Virus record (IMG/VR): IMGVR_UViG_3300033233_000004
Span: 62,001-126,000 of that record
Reading direction: 5' to 3' (one strand)
Source: a virus
Length of the DNA: 64,000 nt
Shown here one piece after another: positions 9,030-18,214 of the stretch. Each line of letters begins with the position of its first letter. Position 1 is the stretch's first letter. The translations under genes were made by a program, and so were the position numbers. Below the pieces are notes generated by a model. It worked only from the letters and a program-made list of their open reading frames with translations. It did not search any database and was not told the origin of the DNA.

Positions 9030-9337
9030 ATATATTGTCCAAAAAGTTTTCTGAAAAATGATTCAAAAGTATTGGAATAATAAGTACCAAGCCAAAGACC
9101 TACCAACCATATCAATGAAACATAGAAGTTAACAATGATACCTTCAACCAAAAAGATTGAACACAAACCTATACCAACTGACCAGAAAGCAGCTTCTCGT
9201 AAGAGAAGCTTGCGCTTGAGAGAATCTTGTGTACGTTTACATTCAGATAATTTCTGAATGTAAATTGCCCACATGAAATCGGTAACGATTCCAGAAATAA
9301 AAAGTGTTATTGCGAGTAACCAGAGATTCATTGACAT
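9026..9337 (-). CDS. Small membrane protein, three predicted TM helices
   Basis: A 103-residue protein with hydrophobic stretches at about 4-24 (LWLLAITLFISGIVTDFMW), 50-70 and 70-88, separated by a charged loop rich in Lys and Arg. There is no signal-peptidase site. Its size and topology are common for phage inner-membrane proteins of unknown role, and a holin function cannot be excluded. Stop and start overlap the next gene (ATGA). Its own start lies within the end of an endonuclease remnant. Confidence 0.65.
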   Translation of the reverse strand: MSMNLWLLAITLFISGIVTDFMWAIYIQKLSECKRTQDSLKRKLLLREAAFWSVGIGLCSIFLVEGIIVNFYVSLIWLVGLWLGTYYSNTFESFFRKLFGQYI

Positions 9338-9510
9338 GCGCTGGATTTTGATACATTAAAAAGTTTAGACAAAGAAGGTAGATACTTACTAAATTGAAAG
9401 TCTATATCTCGACAAGTGTTAACTAACATTCTCACAATCGTATAACCATGTTGTAAGGCAATACTGTCTTTCAAAGAATCAATTTGTTTAGTAGTTTTAT
9501 GCCAGTACGG
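9328..9510 (-). pseudogene. Remnant of Vsr-like homing endonuclease (C-terminal part)
   Basis: One open stretch reads PYWHKTTKQIDSLKDS, IALQHGYTIVRMLVN, then a tail ending in TGA over the start of the next gene. The pattern YWH, KD, ALxxGYxIxR is shared with two other gaps (12170-12307 and 39977-40154). It resembles the C-terminal catalytic region of the intact endonuclease at 36140 (FGTYWHGKHFED, then IGVTCLVIWE). There is no start of its own. It is the 3' end of a decayed insertion whose N-terminal module lies just upstream. Confidence 0.6.
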
Positions 9511-9811
9511 TCTATTGACAATTCACGAGATAAGCAACCACAAGACTTAGTTATTTGTGATGTAAGGCTGTGACCTCTTACATCCTTTATCCTTCCACAA
9601 TCACAAAGACATCTCCAACTTGAAAATGATTTTGTATTGCTATTTCTTTACGTAGACAACCACAACTATTTGTATTACCAGAAGCCAATGCACCAGCTAC
9701 AACATATGCAACATTACCACAAATACATTGACATTGCCATAAAAGACCACCACGACGACGACCCACAATAGAAATAGCAGTTAGTCGTCCAAAAGTTTGT
9801 CCTATTAAATT
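9511..9811 (-). pseudogene. Remnants of zinc-module endonuclease, two frame-shifted copies
   Basis: From 9811 down one frame reads NLIGQTFGRLTAISIVG, LLWQCQCICGN, then LASGNTNSCGCLRKE, ending at a stop at 9587. From about 9633 a second frame reads SFSSWRCLCDCGRIKD, then TSQITKSCGCLSREL. Both match the N-terminal zinc module of the intact endonucleases at 25763 and 41445. Two modules in tandem but in different frames mean a duplicated-module protein broken by a frameshift, or two successive insertions. Together with the Vsr-like tail at 9328-9510 this explains the whole 470-base gap. Confidence 0.7.
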
Positions 9812-10817
9812 AAGTGGGATTTTTGACGTATTCGGAATGTGCTATAAAATAACGAAGTATACGAAAGTAAATATTAGCATCACTATCAATATAAACATTT
9901 TTATTGTCAAATGCAAGTCTTTCAACAAAATAATTCAACATACATTCATCTCGCCACTTCTTCATACGCTCAAAGTATCGAATCTTAAGCCACGCTGGTG
10001 ACCATTGAGCATTATAGGTTTTAGAGAACAATCCATCGAGCATATCTCGTAACATAGCATCTGATACCTGAAAAAGGTCATAATGAGATTTTGGAAGTTT
10101 AAATTTGCCATTCCATTGAACAATACGAACAAGAATAGACATTCTATAAGCTTCAAACTCACTTTCCAGTCTATAAATAGGAGCTACTGGTAATGTCAAA
10201 AGAAAACCTATTACTCCACAAAACCAAAATAGCAATCCAAATTCACTAATACCTATTATACAAGCAATCAAAAGTAATGCTAATCCAATTGATTCAGGTA
10301 AAGAACCCAATAAATTATGTAACTGGTTATTTCTACGTTGAACCAGATGAACGTATTCATGAGCCAATATCTCATTTATGGTCTCATTAGAGACTCCATT
10401 AAAAGACTTCCTTGAAGGAAACCAGATAGAATTTTTAGAACATGAAATAGTATTTTTATAGTTAAAATTTATAATTTGAAATAACTTCTGTAGAATTGAG
10501 TCATCTTTGAATTTAAGTTTTATTTTTGGAAACTCAACTTGAATTATTGATTTATAAAAATCATTCATAACATAATATTCGGTGGTCTTTTTGTTGTTAA
10601 AAACTGTTGGTATATCTATTATTGCTGTCGGGTTGTGTTTTTCAACAACCTGACAGAAAAAATTGAGAGCGAAGCGAACACAAGTCGAATCCCCCCTACC
10701 CCCCTTTTTGCATTGCGTGGACGGGATGGGTAATGCTCCACAGTAGTTTCTGTCACTACTAACACTATTCATACTTGTTTGACCCACAAGCCATAAAGAC
10801 TCTCGTTTTGCTGACAT
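9810..10817 (-). CDS. Membrane-associated metallopeptidase (HEYVH)
   Basis: Up to 335 residues. LAHEYVHLVQ gives the zinc-protease motif (His153, Glu154, His157). It is followed by two hydrophobic helices (about 172-215) and ESEFEAYRMS, whose Glu could be the third ligand, a layout seen in membrane-anchored gluzincins. The first 83 residues are odd: they include CKKGGRGDSTCVRF, encoded by a C-tract-rich segment unlike the rest of the window. The native start may be the ATG at 10568, although the ATG at 10817 has AGG 4 bases upstream. A promoter at 10965-10993 faces it. The substrate is unknown. Confidence 0.6.
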   Translation of the reverse strand: MSAKRESLWLVGQTSMNSVSSDRNYCGALPIPSTQCKKGGRGDSTCVRFALNFFCQVVEKHNPTAIIDIPTVFNNKKTTEYYVMNDFYKSIIQVEFPKIKLKFKDDSILQKLFQIINFNYKNTISCSKNSIWFPSRKSFNGVSNETINEILAHEYVHLVQRRNNQLHNLLGSLPESIGLALLLIACIIGISEFGLLFWFCGVIGFLLTLPVAPIYRLESEFEAYRMSILVRIVQWNGKFKLPKSHYDLFQVSDAMLRDMLDGLFSKTYNAQWSPAWLKIRYFERMKKWRDECMLNYFVERLAFDNKNVYIDSDANIYFRILRYFIAHSEYVKNPT

Positions 10818-10892
10818 CTGCCTACAGCTTAACTACGGCGGTTAAAAACTAAGTTATGTTTGCATGAAAAATATAGAATTATTAGAAAAGGC

Positions 10893-10921
10893 TTGACTTT
10901 GTAGATAGAAAATTATATATT
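10893..10921 (+). promoter_or_regulatory. Promoter for RNA ligase gene
   Basis: TTGACT and TATATT are separated by exactly 17 bases, and TATATT is followed by G. The same layout occurs at five other sites in the window, always before a gene start. Transcription would begin near 10929, giving a leader of about 90 bases before the RNA ligase ATG. Confidence 0.75.
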
Positions 10922-10964
10922 GAAGTATGATGAGGACAGGAGTCTCTACATCGAAGATAAAATC

Positions 10965-10993
10965 AATATACACATTTTTTTCATCAATGTCAA
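10965..10993 (-). promoter_or_regulatory. Promoter for membrane metallopeptidase gene
   Basis: On the minus strand TTGACA, 17 bases (beginning TTGATG), then TATATTG. It is divergent from the promoter at 10893-10921, only about 45 bases away, so the two starts may influence each other. Transcription would begin near 10958. Confidence 0.75.
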
Positions 10994-11017
10994 GTGATAT
11001 GCAGGATATTTTTGAAA

Positions 11018-12160
11018 ATGAATTTTGACACTACCAATTTCAACGTTTCTGAGCAAAATGGTTTACGTCTTATTACCCCTACACGAGAGACTGCCGTATC
11101 TAACTATGCTTGGAAGACCGACAATCTCTGGTTTCGTTCACGTGTTGAGACTCTGGACGGTAAAACTGTTTCTCAAGGCTTCGGTAAATTTTGGAATCTT
11201 GGAATGGGCACACAAGGTTTTATTACAACGGTTGCTGATATAGTTCAAGCTATTACAAAAAATGACGCTGTTGCAACAATCAAAATGGACGGTTCATTAT
11301 TGATTAGAAGTGTTCACGAGGGCAAAATCATGTTACGTACTCGTGGTTCATTCGGTTACGAACATCTTGACAACGGATGGGAAGTTGACCAAATATTTAA
11401 GCAGAAGTATCCACGTCTTTGGGACATTTCACTGTTTAATGGTCTTTCGCTATTAACAGAGTGGACTACTCCCAACAACCCTATAGTTTTAAAGTATCCT
11501 GAACCTGAGCTAACCCTTGTAGGTGCTGTTAATCACTCTACAATGACCTACCTGACACTTTCTGAATTAAAGATAGTCTCGGATGCTGTTGGTATTCCTC
11601 TTGTTGAATGGTACAAGTTAGATTCACGGGGTTTGGAAGACCTCATGACTCGTGTAACAACTGAACAACGCATCGAGGGATGGGTTGTCCGTATTGACAA
11701 CGAACAAACGTTGGTAAAAATCAAATGCGATTCCTACTTAGCTCGTCATAGACTAAAGTCGAATCTTACTACAGACACGTTGGCGGAAATCTGGTTTCAG
11801 CAAGGTTGCCCCTCGTATGTTCAGTTTGTAAAGAATATGACAGAACAGTACGACGAAGAAACGGTCGCTTGGATGTTACCTGTAGTGAGTTTATTGATAG
11901 ATGGTACAAAGGTGTTACAGAATATTGTAACTGTGATTGAAGATAAGGTAAGAGTAGCCAAAGAACAAAATACATCCAGAAAAGATTTCGCTTTAGCTCG
12001 ACTTTCTGAGTATGGTCAAACAAAGAAATTTTCATTAGCTATGAACTTGTTTTCGGGAAAAACAGACAATACTGAGTTACTGAAAGGTATTCTGCTGCAA
12101 AACACTCGTCAAACTGAGCGGGGAATGTTTAGTCGCATGGAACAAAGCGAGGAAAGTTGA
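11018..12160 (+). CDS. RNA ligase, T4 Rnl1-like
   Basis: About 380 residues with nucleotidyltransferase motifs. Motif I is KMDGS (lysine near residue 89, the AMP acceptor), a mid-protein TEW segment resembles motif IIIa, EGWVVRI is motif IV and VKIKC is motif V. Order and spacing fit the Rnl1 family, which joins 5'-phosphate to 3'-hydroxyl RNA ends and repairs cut tRNA. I place the start at the ATG at 11018 (AGGA 11 bases upstream), not at the GTG at 10994 that overlaps the opposing promoter. It is one of the few plus-strand genes and is transcribed alone. Partners (kinase, phosphatases) are at 50931-52464. Confidence 0.88.
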   Translation: MNFDTTNFNVSEQNGLRLITPTRETAVSNYAWKTDNLWFRSRVETLDGKTVSQGFGKFWNLGMGTQGFITTVADIVQAITKNDAVATIKMDGSLLIRSVHEGKIMLRTRGSFGYEHLDNGWEVDQIFKQKYPRLWDISLFNGLSLLTEWTTPNNPIVLKYPEPELTLVGAVNHSTMTYLTLSELKIVSDAVGIPLVEWYKLDSRGLEDLMTRVTTEQRIEGWVVRIDNEQTLVKIKCDSYLARHRLKSNLTTDTLAEIWFQQGCPSYVQFVKNMTEQYDEETVAWMLPVVSLLIDGTKVLQNIVTVIEDKVRVAKEQNTSRKDFALARLSEYGQTKKFSLAMNLFSGKTDNTELLKGILLQNTRQTERGMFSRMEQSEES

Positions 12161-12169
12161 GTTATATTG

Positions 12170-12421
12170 CCGTAGTTTTCGAAGTACGTCTTGGACAGTA
12201 TCTACTCGAAATCTATATAACGGGTATCCATATTTTAGAGCAAGCTTTTCTTTGATGTCATCATTTAGTATGTCTTTTGGTCTATTATGCCAGTAATGAC
12301 CACCCACCTCAAATAACTTGTCACCTATCTGACCGTCAACACTTTTACCCTCAAGTTTGAACGTCGAATCTGATTACTACTATAACGTGCTTGAACTACG
12401 CGCCGTCCAAAACGTTGGACG
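12170..12421 (-). pseudogene. Remnant of Vsr-like homing endonuclease
   Basis: Lying tail to tail with the RNA ligase, this stretch reads VGGHYWHNRPKDIL, then IKEKLALKYGYPLYRFRV, matching the YWH and ALKYG blocks of two other remnants. Upstream, in another frame, FVQRFGRRVVQARYSSNQ looks like a worn GQxFGRL module. A nominal ATG frame of 76 codons covers part of it (12307 to 12077) but runs into the ligase 3' end. It fills the gap between the ligase and the structural genes. Confidence 0.6.
12404..12421 (-). terminator. Perfect hairpin after structural operon
   Basis: CGTCCAA and TTGGACG form a 7-bp perfect stem with a 4-base loop, 3 bases after the stop codon of the last structural gene. 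There is no U-run, so termination is not certain. It also lies within an endonuclease remnant. Confidence 0.35.
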
Positions 12422-12423
12422 AA

Positions 12424-13557
12424 TTATAATTGTTCAGACCAATGAATTATACTATAACTTCCAAGACCATCTAATGTAGCTGCATAAACTTTATACCAAG
12501 CACCCGGTGGAATAATAGCCGTTAGTTGTTGATATGATGAGTATGCTTCAGTTGTTGCTGAGTCTTTAGATAATGATGTATGACCAAGAATAATAATGTC
12601 ATTATTATTAAATGAAGAGTCCACACGGTCAACATAAATAGCAGCTTCAATTGTATGTGGTGCTGCTGTAGCCACGGTTAGTAATTCGATAGATACAGAC
12701 AAAAACATACTTCCGCTTGCTGTATTTTGATAAACAGTGTTTAAAGCCCTATTACCTTCATTGCCTGCCGGGTGTCCTACATTTTTATGAATAACTGTAC
12801 TAAGAATACTTCCTGAAACTAAATCGCTTAGTACCATTCCATGAGGATTTGTAGTAGAAGGAGTACCAGTACCTACTGCTGTTATATGTTGTTCTACTGT
12901 ACTAAGTGATGGAACAGGAGAATTTTTCACCAATGTAGATTCTGCCATAGCCCATGGACGTGCCCACTCTCGTTTATCTTGGAATGTGCCTGCCGTAATA
13001 AGATTACCGTTTGCAGTAAATTGTGCAAGAGGAATCTGATTAGAACCTGATGGATAAGTATCAGAAACACGAATAAGAAAATCGCCAGTATATCGCTTAT
13101 AATATATGTTTCCACTACTATCATTACCTACCGATGAAGACATTTCTTGGTATTCTGCTGTTACATATGCTGGTTGACCATCAGTGAGTGTTCCCCATAT
13201 ACGATGAAAATCATTATCTCCTTGATTGATAGTAATCGACCCTGTAAGAATACAAATGTCTGCATTGTCAGTAATACCCCATCCTCTTTGAATACTAATT
13301 TGAGAAAGAGAACCTGTAATTGGAAGAAGGTAATCCGAATTAAACCCCCCACCAATACCTCTGTACGAAAATGGATTTGGGGTTTGATCTGCTAACGTTT
13401 GTTGTATGATAGTTGCAATAGAACCTGTATATTGATGTGAAAACTTTGCAAGCATAAATGCAAATTGTTGTCGTATAGCACTTGCTCGTGATTGTTCGGT
13501 ATTATTCAAATCCGATTCATTAACTCTCATATCTGGAAAATATAGTGTTTTGTTCAT
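12424..13557 (-). CDS. Virion structural protein (distal tail/fibre region)
   Basis: A 377-residue protein with no transmembrane segments, rich in Ser, Gly, Thr and Asn and with repeated TGS/SGS turns, like its neighbours. The region near residues 70-190 (GIGGGFNSDYLLPITGS, then RIWGTLTDGQPAY) looks beta-rich. AAAGGAAA lies before the ATG. It is the last gene of the tail-fibre block, so it is probably a fibre or adsorption component. No family recognised. Confidence 0.6.
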   Translation of the reverse strand: MNKTLYFPDMRVNESDLNNTEQSRASAIRQQFAFMLAKFSHQYTGSIATIIQQTLADQTPNPFSYRGIGGGFNSDYLLPITGSLSQISIQRGWGITDNADICILTGSITINQGDNDFHRIWGTLTDGQPAYVTAEYQEMSSSVGNDSSGNIYYKRYTGDFLIRVSDTYPSGSNQIPLAQFTANGNLITAGTFQDKREWARPWAMAESTLVKNSPVPSLSTVEQHITAVGTGTPSTTNPHGMVLSDLVSGSILSTVIHKNVGHPAGNEGNRALNTVYQNTASGSMFLSVSIELLTVATAAPHTIEAAIYVDRVDSSFNNNDIIILGHTSLSKDSATTEAYSSYQQLTAIIPPGAWYKVYAATLDGLGSYSIIHWSEQL

Positions 13558-13568
13558 GACGTTTCCTT

Positions 13569-14660
13569 TTATGTTGATGAAACAATAACTTGTCCAGCTT
13601 GTTGTCCCGAACTACCAGACGTTCCAATAAAAATGGGAAGAGCATATAAATCTGTAAGCCTTGTATCAAATATAGAAGCACTCGTGTTTTGTAATCCTCG
13701 AATGGAGAACTGGTGCAATTCAAACTCATTACTACCACTGGCAAATATAGTGAAACGAGCTTGGTGGAATGGGTAGTACGAACCTGATGGCATACCAAGA
13801 TATCTTAATCGTTCTTTTGTTAGATTATAGTTGTATTTCGTTTGATTCTCGTTCAATGTTCCGGCGTAGATAACAAACTCATCGACAAACATATTTTCAC
13901 CGTGACGTACATTGAAAGGCACACTTGCTGATGCTATTCCACCAGTATATGCTGTAAAACCTTGTTGAACTCCATCTATATACAGAAATAATCCAGACCC
14001 ATGAATAAAGGAGCCTGCGAAGTAATGATAGTTAGGCGGGAACCCACTCTCTAACAACAAAGGAGCTATGGATGCAGTAACAACTCCTGATATAGATGCT
14101 GAACCAACAGTAAATCGAATGTACTGTCCTGCAAAATCAAATTCCACGGCATAACCCTGTCCGGTAGACCCTGTACGAATAAACGATAAATATGAAGTAA
14201 ATGGAGAATTATCTACATTAGTTGTAGTATTATCTATACCATAAATGTAAGTTTCCCATGCAAAACTCACATTGTCAAAAGCAAGACTTGGTAATGAGGC
14301 TGTAGCAGATAGATTGTATCCCGTACTACCACCGCCCAAAACAAGAATATTATCTCTACGAGAACAACATAGATTGTTAGTTTCAACTGATGTCTTAGAA
14401 TTAATCAATGTAGCTTGATTACCAGAAATGTCATATACTGATTGTGTTGGATGATTAACGGCAAATGTCCAATGTCCTCGAACTGACCCATCTGTTGCCA
14501 GATTTAAAAGAGGAATCGGGAATATGGGGTCATATCTCTTCCAAGGAATTGAATCTGGAATGGACTGACTATTGTACTGTCGAACCTCTACAGTATAATA
14601 AGCATCGTTCTTGGCTATTGCTGCCCAATCATAAAACCAATTGTAAGATATCGAAGCCAT
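13569..14660 (-). CDS. Virion protein with LamG/concanavalin-like lectin fold
   Basis: A 363-residue protein. The central part has features of a laminin-G-like domain: GHWTFAVNHPTQS, SFAWETYIYG, FTVGSASISG, GLFLYIDGVQQG, and FVDEFVIYAGTLNENQ. This is the usual strand order of phage sugar-binding jelly-roll domains. The likely role is carbohydrate recognition at the tail tip. The ATG directly follows the stop of the upstream gene (TAAATG). The lectin assignment rests on pattern recognition, not on a search. Confidence 0.65.
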   Translation of the reverse strand: MASISYNWFYDWAAIAKNDAYYTVEVRQYNSQSIPDSIPWKRYDPIFPIPLLNLATDGSVRGHWTFAVNHPTQSVYDISGNQATLINSKTSVETNNLCCSRRDNILVLGGGSTGYNLSATASLPSLAFDNVSFAWETYIYGIDNTTTNVDNSPFTSYLSFIRTGSTGQGYAVEFDFAGQYIRFTVGSASISGVVTASIAPLLLESGFPPNYHYFAGSFIHGSGLFLYIDGVQQGFTAYTGGIASASVPFNVRHGENMFVDEFVIYAGTLNENQTKYNYNLTKERLRYLGMPSGSYYPFHQARFTIFASGSNEFELHQFSIRGLQNTSASIFDTRLTDLYALPIFIGTSGSSGQQAGQVIVSST

Positions 14661-15884
14661 TTAGATTAATTCACTCCATTTAATCGCTCCACCTACGTTA
14701 GTTGTACCACTTGTAGATGTAACAACAAGTGATAAATTGATTGGATTTATTCCATTAATATCCAACGTCAAAGGTAATTTGCTGAACAATTCACCAACTG
14801 AGAGTCCTTTAATACCTGTAGCACCAGCAACAACGTATCCAGAAGCAATCACTAACCCACCAGTAATTGTAGTCGCTGATACATCCACGTCTACAACTGA
14901 TTCTGAATTAGCACTTGTGAAATTAGCACCAGATAGTGTACCATTATAAACAATTTCCCAAAAGGCTGCGTTTGTCTGAGCCAGTATCTCTGTTTCTAAT
15001 GCTGTAATTAATCCACGATTGATAATGTTATTGAAAGTCAATTTTGGACGAATAGACAGAATTGGAACTCTTGTAGTTACTGCTACAAGCGATGCGCCAG
15101 TTGAGGCTTCAAATATTTGTGAAGTTTCAGGCGTTGTTATACCTTCATTGGCTACTGCTGAACAAACATGAACCAAATCTGTTTGACTTGCAGCAGTATT
15201 TGTATTGGTCAATTCCAATCTAATAGGTAGATTTGCTGTCGTCATATATGGTGTAGTCAATGAATTAGCATTTCTAAACTCGTGACAGATGATTGGCATT
15301 CCTTTTTCAGTAAATGTGCCTAAACGTACCCTGCCTGCTCCCAACCATTCGATGTCAATGGTATAGATATTGGCTTTTGATGTATCCAAATTGAATCCAG
15401 ATACACCAGAACCATCTAATTTATCCACGTTCCAAGAGGATTGATTAACAACGGTATCTATAGAACCAGATGTTACGAAACTTCGTTGAACTACTTTTAG
15501 ATTACTACCGTCTTGCTCAAAGAATATACCATTATTACTGTCGAAATATCCCCAACGTTGACGAACGTTATTTTTCTTAGCTCCTATGATGCTACTGAGA
15601 GTAATACTTAAACCTACTCCGGGCGTGTATCTGAAATAATGTCTCGTCTGACGAATAACTGATGAACCACTTGTAGTTGTAGTAGAGATTTGTGTGGCTG
15701 ATTGATTTGGTAAATGTGTGGTAAAGCCACCATTAGATAATTGATCTTGATAAAATAATGACCCACTGTTGTATTGAGTGCTATACTCTGCTTGAGATAA
15801 TAACTGGCTGACACGTAAACGGTGAAAAGCATCTACTGAAGTGGAATCAGCGAATTGAATATTTGTTGTTGGGAAATAGCTCAT
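14661..15884 (-). CDS. Virion structural protein, about 407 residues
   Basis: The start is placed at the ATG at 15884 because GGAGGGTGG lies just upstream; the longer frame from 15923 has no such site. The N-terminus (SYFPTTNIQFADSTSVDAFH, then RLRVSQ) is followed by beta-rich sequence with many SGS turns. WGYFDSNNGIFFEQDG and TKANIYTIDIEWLGAG-like blocks resemble large phage virion proteins of unknown function. It lies between the fibre gene and the lectin-like gene and is likely part of the adsorption apparatus. Confidence 0.62.
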   Translation of the reverse strand: MSYFPTTNIQFADSTSVDAFHRLRVSQLLSQAEYSTQYNSGSLFYQDQLSNGGFTTHLPNQSATQISTTTTSGSSVIRQTRHYFRYTPGVGLSITLSSIIGAKKNNVRQRWGYFDSNNGIFFEQDGSNLKVVQRSFVTSGSIDTVVNQSSWNVDKLDGSGVSGFNLDTSKANIYTIDIEWLGAGRVRLGTFTEKGMPIICHEFRNANSLTTPYMTTANLPIRLELTNTNTAASQTDLVHVCSAVANEGITTPETSQIFEASTGASLVAVTTRVPILSIRPKLTFNNIINRGLITALETEILAQTNAAFWEIVYNGTLSGANFTSANSESVVDVDVSATTITGGLVIASGYVVAGATGIKGLSVGELFSKLPLTLDINGINPINLSLVVTSTSGTTNVGGAIKWSELI

Positions 15885-15938
15885 ATTATTCCACCCTCCC
15901 CCTATTATGAGAATTGTATACATTGTTTTGCTCCTATT

Positions 15939-18206
15939 TTAAATTATCCACCACTGTGCTCCATCCGAAATAATTGTTATATTGGTGTAAGGCGTAGCGA
16001 TACTTTGTACAGCAGCATTATCAATTAATTCCCCAGAACTTCCGCTTACATTCACCAAATTACCACTTACATCTGTCTTTTTAACATTCAACCACATGCC
16101 CTTTACAGATATTGCTGTTGGTAATTGAATTTCTATACTTCCAGATACGGCATTGGCAAGTATTATACTATCTGTTCCAACAACAGAGTATGCACCTGCA
16201 AGAAGTGATGTTGGTGTAAATCTGATAGACCCCGATGAGAGAATAGAACCCGTGATACTGAGGTTGCCGCTCAACAACTGTAAGTTGCCCCTGTTATCCA
16301 ATATCATTCTATTAGTGCGTGTTGCAGAACCATTTGCTGTCGTTTGAAAAACTAATTCTGAACCAATTGTTGTAGCACTTCCTGAATTAAAGTTTTCTGT
16401 AGCTCTTGCAAAAATTTCAACAGAATTTGCCTGACTATACGCTGTGTCGGTGAATGCACCAAAAAGAATACGTCCTAATCTATCGCCAGATTGTGGTGGG
16501 TTATATCCTAATCTACTATGCTGTAAGAATAAAATAGGGCCAGCCGTAGGAGTATCGGATATTGAAACAAATCTCATTTGAGGGCCAGCACCACTCAAAT
16601 ATATTTTAGAACCATGGAAAAGTGTAGTAGGAAAAGTCTCTTCAATATGTAACTCTGTAAAATTATTGTCCCAAAGCATACCACTTGTATTTGTACCAAC
16701 AGCAAAGCTTCCACTAACATTTACACTTCCGCTAACATTTACACTTCCAGTTACTTGCACATCACCTTGTAATTTGGATGTGCCGTTGACATGCAACAAA
16801 TCTGTAGGAGTTATACCAATTCCAACTTTTCCATCATGTTTAATAGTTAATCGTGTTACTCTTGTTGTACTACCCGATGACGCAGTTCTAAATTCTATTC
16901 TTGTAGGTAAACTTGTAGTAGTATAATCTGCACCATCTGCAAATGCAAGCAACGCTCCACCAGAGCGTCCCGCTCCTGAAAATAAAGACCCAAAAGTAAT
17001 ACCACCAAGTTGATCTTCTGCAAATGGTGATACTAAACCAGCACGGCTGTGACGTAATTGTAAGAAGCCACCAAGATTTGCAGCATCTCCTTCGGAACGA
17101 AGCATGAGATGATTTGCAAATTGAGAAGTACCGTGAGTCACTATTTGTAATTTAACATTTGCAAGGTTTCCAGAACCAGAAGATGATTGTTCTCCAATAT
17201 GAATAGATGAAGACGCACCATCCAAACCATCAAAATAGGAAACACCATTAAAGTCTGATTGTAATGCAGCAAGTGGAACAAGACTACCATCGTCTTTAAT
17301 TCGCACACGTTTTGCACGAGTAACACTTCCACTTGGTGTCGTCCAGAAACTTATTTCTTGTCCCCAATTGGTTGGACTTTGGTCACCTATAGCATCAAAA
17401 TGAATAGATGCGGGTGAACTACTTTGAAATGCAGTTCCATCATATGTTCGTCCACCAAAACCGCCAATGAGGTCTCCATTTAATGTTGGCAATAACCCAG
17501 ATTCCGAACCATTTGCATGTATTGAGTGGAATGTACCAATAACATTAAGTTCTTTGAAATCTCCTATAGTACCTATAGCAACACCGCAGTTTGGATTTTG
17601 TAATAGAACTGAATTTACTGGTGTATGTATTTGAAGCGTATTTGTTATATGTACACTTCCACTAACATTTACACTTCCAGTTACAATCTGATTTTGTGTA
17701 AATGTATTAGGTACGGCTAATCCAGCAAATCCAGTATGTCCAGATGAGGCATAGGATAAATTCTGTAAGTCAGAATGTTTGATGCTGCCGGTGGAATTAA
17801 TTAGTAAGAAAGCTGATGCGTGTTGTCCATCCAAAAGATCAGCATTAAGGTTGGTTACTAAATTAGAGTTATCTATGCTCATCAATCCAGTAAGATGAAA
17901 TGTGCCATTAACGTCTAAAGCACCAGTGATATCAAAATTCGTAAGAAAGTTTACATTACCAACAACAGAACCAAGCCAGACACGGCCCCATTCAGCTTTA
18001 ATACTACCATCAACATACCAGAAACCATATTTTTCCTGTTCTGACCATGCAGCGACATAATTACCGCTACTTGCAGGAGATTCCACGGCGGTTGTTACTA
18101 AAACAGGAACACCTTCATCTGTTTTAATTGTAACAGTATGCCCTGTGTCTGGTTGATAAACACCTGCAACTACCTTCAAAATAACACGTGTTAATTGTCT
18201 CGACAT
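15939..18206 (-). CDS. Tail fibre protein
   Basis: A 755-residue fibre. The N-terminal domain ends in YGFWYVDGSIKAEWGRVW. The shaft then has the common fibre motif NADLLDGQHASAFL (about 118-131), repeated TGSVNVSGSV units (about 180-190 and 490-510), and recurrent blocks such as LGGITFGSLF and LGRILFGAFT. The C-terminal part (about 640-755) has a different, beta-rich sequence that may form the receptor-binding tip. No chaperone-type peptidase signature is visible at the end. AGGAG lies 5 bases before the ATG. Confidence 0.85.
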   Translation of the reverse strand: MSRQLTRVILKVVAGVYQPDTGHTVTIKTDEGVPVLVTTAVESPASSGNYVAAWSEQEKYGFWYVDGSIKAEWGRVWLGSVVGNVNFLTNFDITGALDVNGTFHLTGLMSIDNSNLVTNLNADLLDGQHASAFLLINSTGSIKHSDLQNLSYASSGHTGFAGLAVPNTFTQNQIVTGSVNVSGSVHITNTLQIHTPVNSVLLQNPNCGVAIGTIGDFKELNVIGTFHSIHANGSESGLLPTLNGDLIGGFGGRTYDGTAFQSSSPASIHFDAIGDQSPTNWGQEISFWTTPSGSVTRAKRVRIKDDGSLVPLAALQSDFNGVSYFDGLDGASSSIHIGEQSSSGSGNLANVKLQIVTHGTSQFANHLMLRSEGDAANLGGFLQLRHSRAGLVSPFAEDQLGGITFGSLFSGAGRSGGALLAFADGADYTTTSLPTRIEFRTASSGSTTRVTRLTIKHDGKVGIGITPTDLLHVNGTSKLQGDVQVTGSVNVSGSVNVSGSFAVGTNTSGMLWDNNFTELHIEETFPTTLFHGSKIYLSGAGPQMRFVSISDTPTAGPILFLQHSRLGYNPPQSGDRLGRILFGAFTDTAYSQANSVEIFARATENFNSGSATTIGSELVFQTTANGSATRTNRMILDNRGNLQLLSGNLSITGSILSSGSIRFTPTSLLAGAYSVVGTDSIILANAVSGSIEIQLPTAISVKGMWLNVKKTDVSGNLVNVSGSSGELIDNAAVQSIATPYTNITIISDGAQWWII

Positions 18207-18214
18207 TGATTCTC

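Noticed and set aside
12077-12307. Genuine 76-residue gene after the RNA ligase
   Set aside because: The part with a pattern matches endonuclease remnants, and the rest is antisense to the ligase 3' end.
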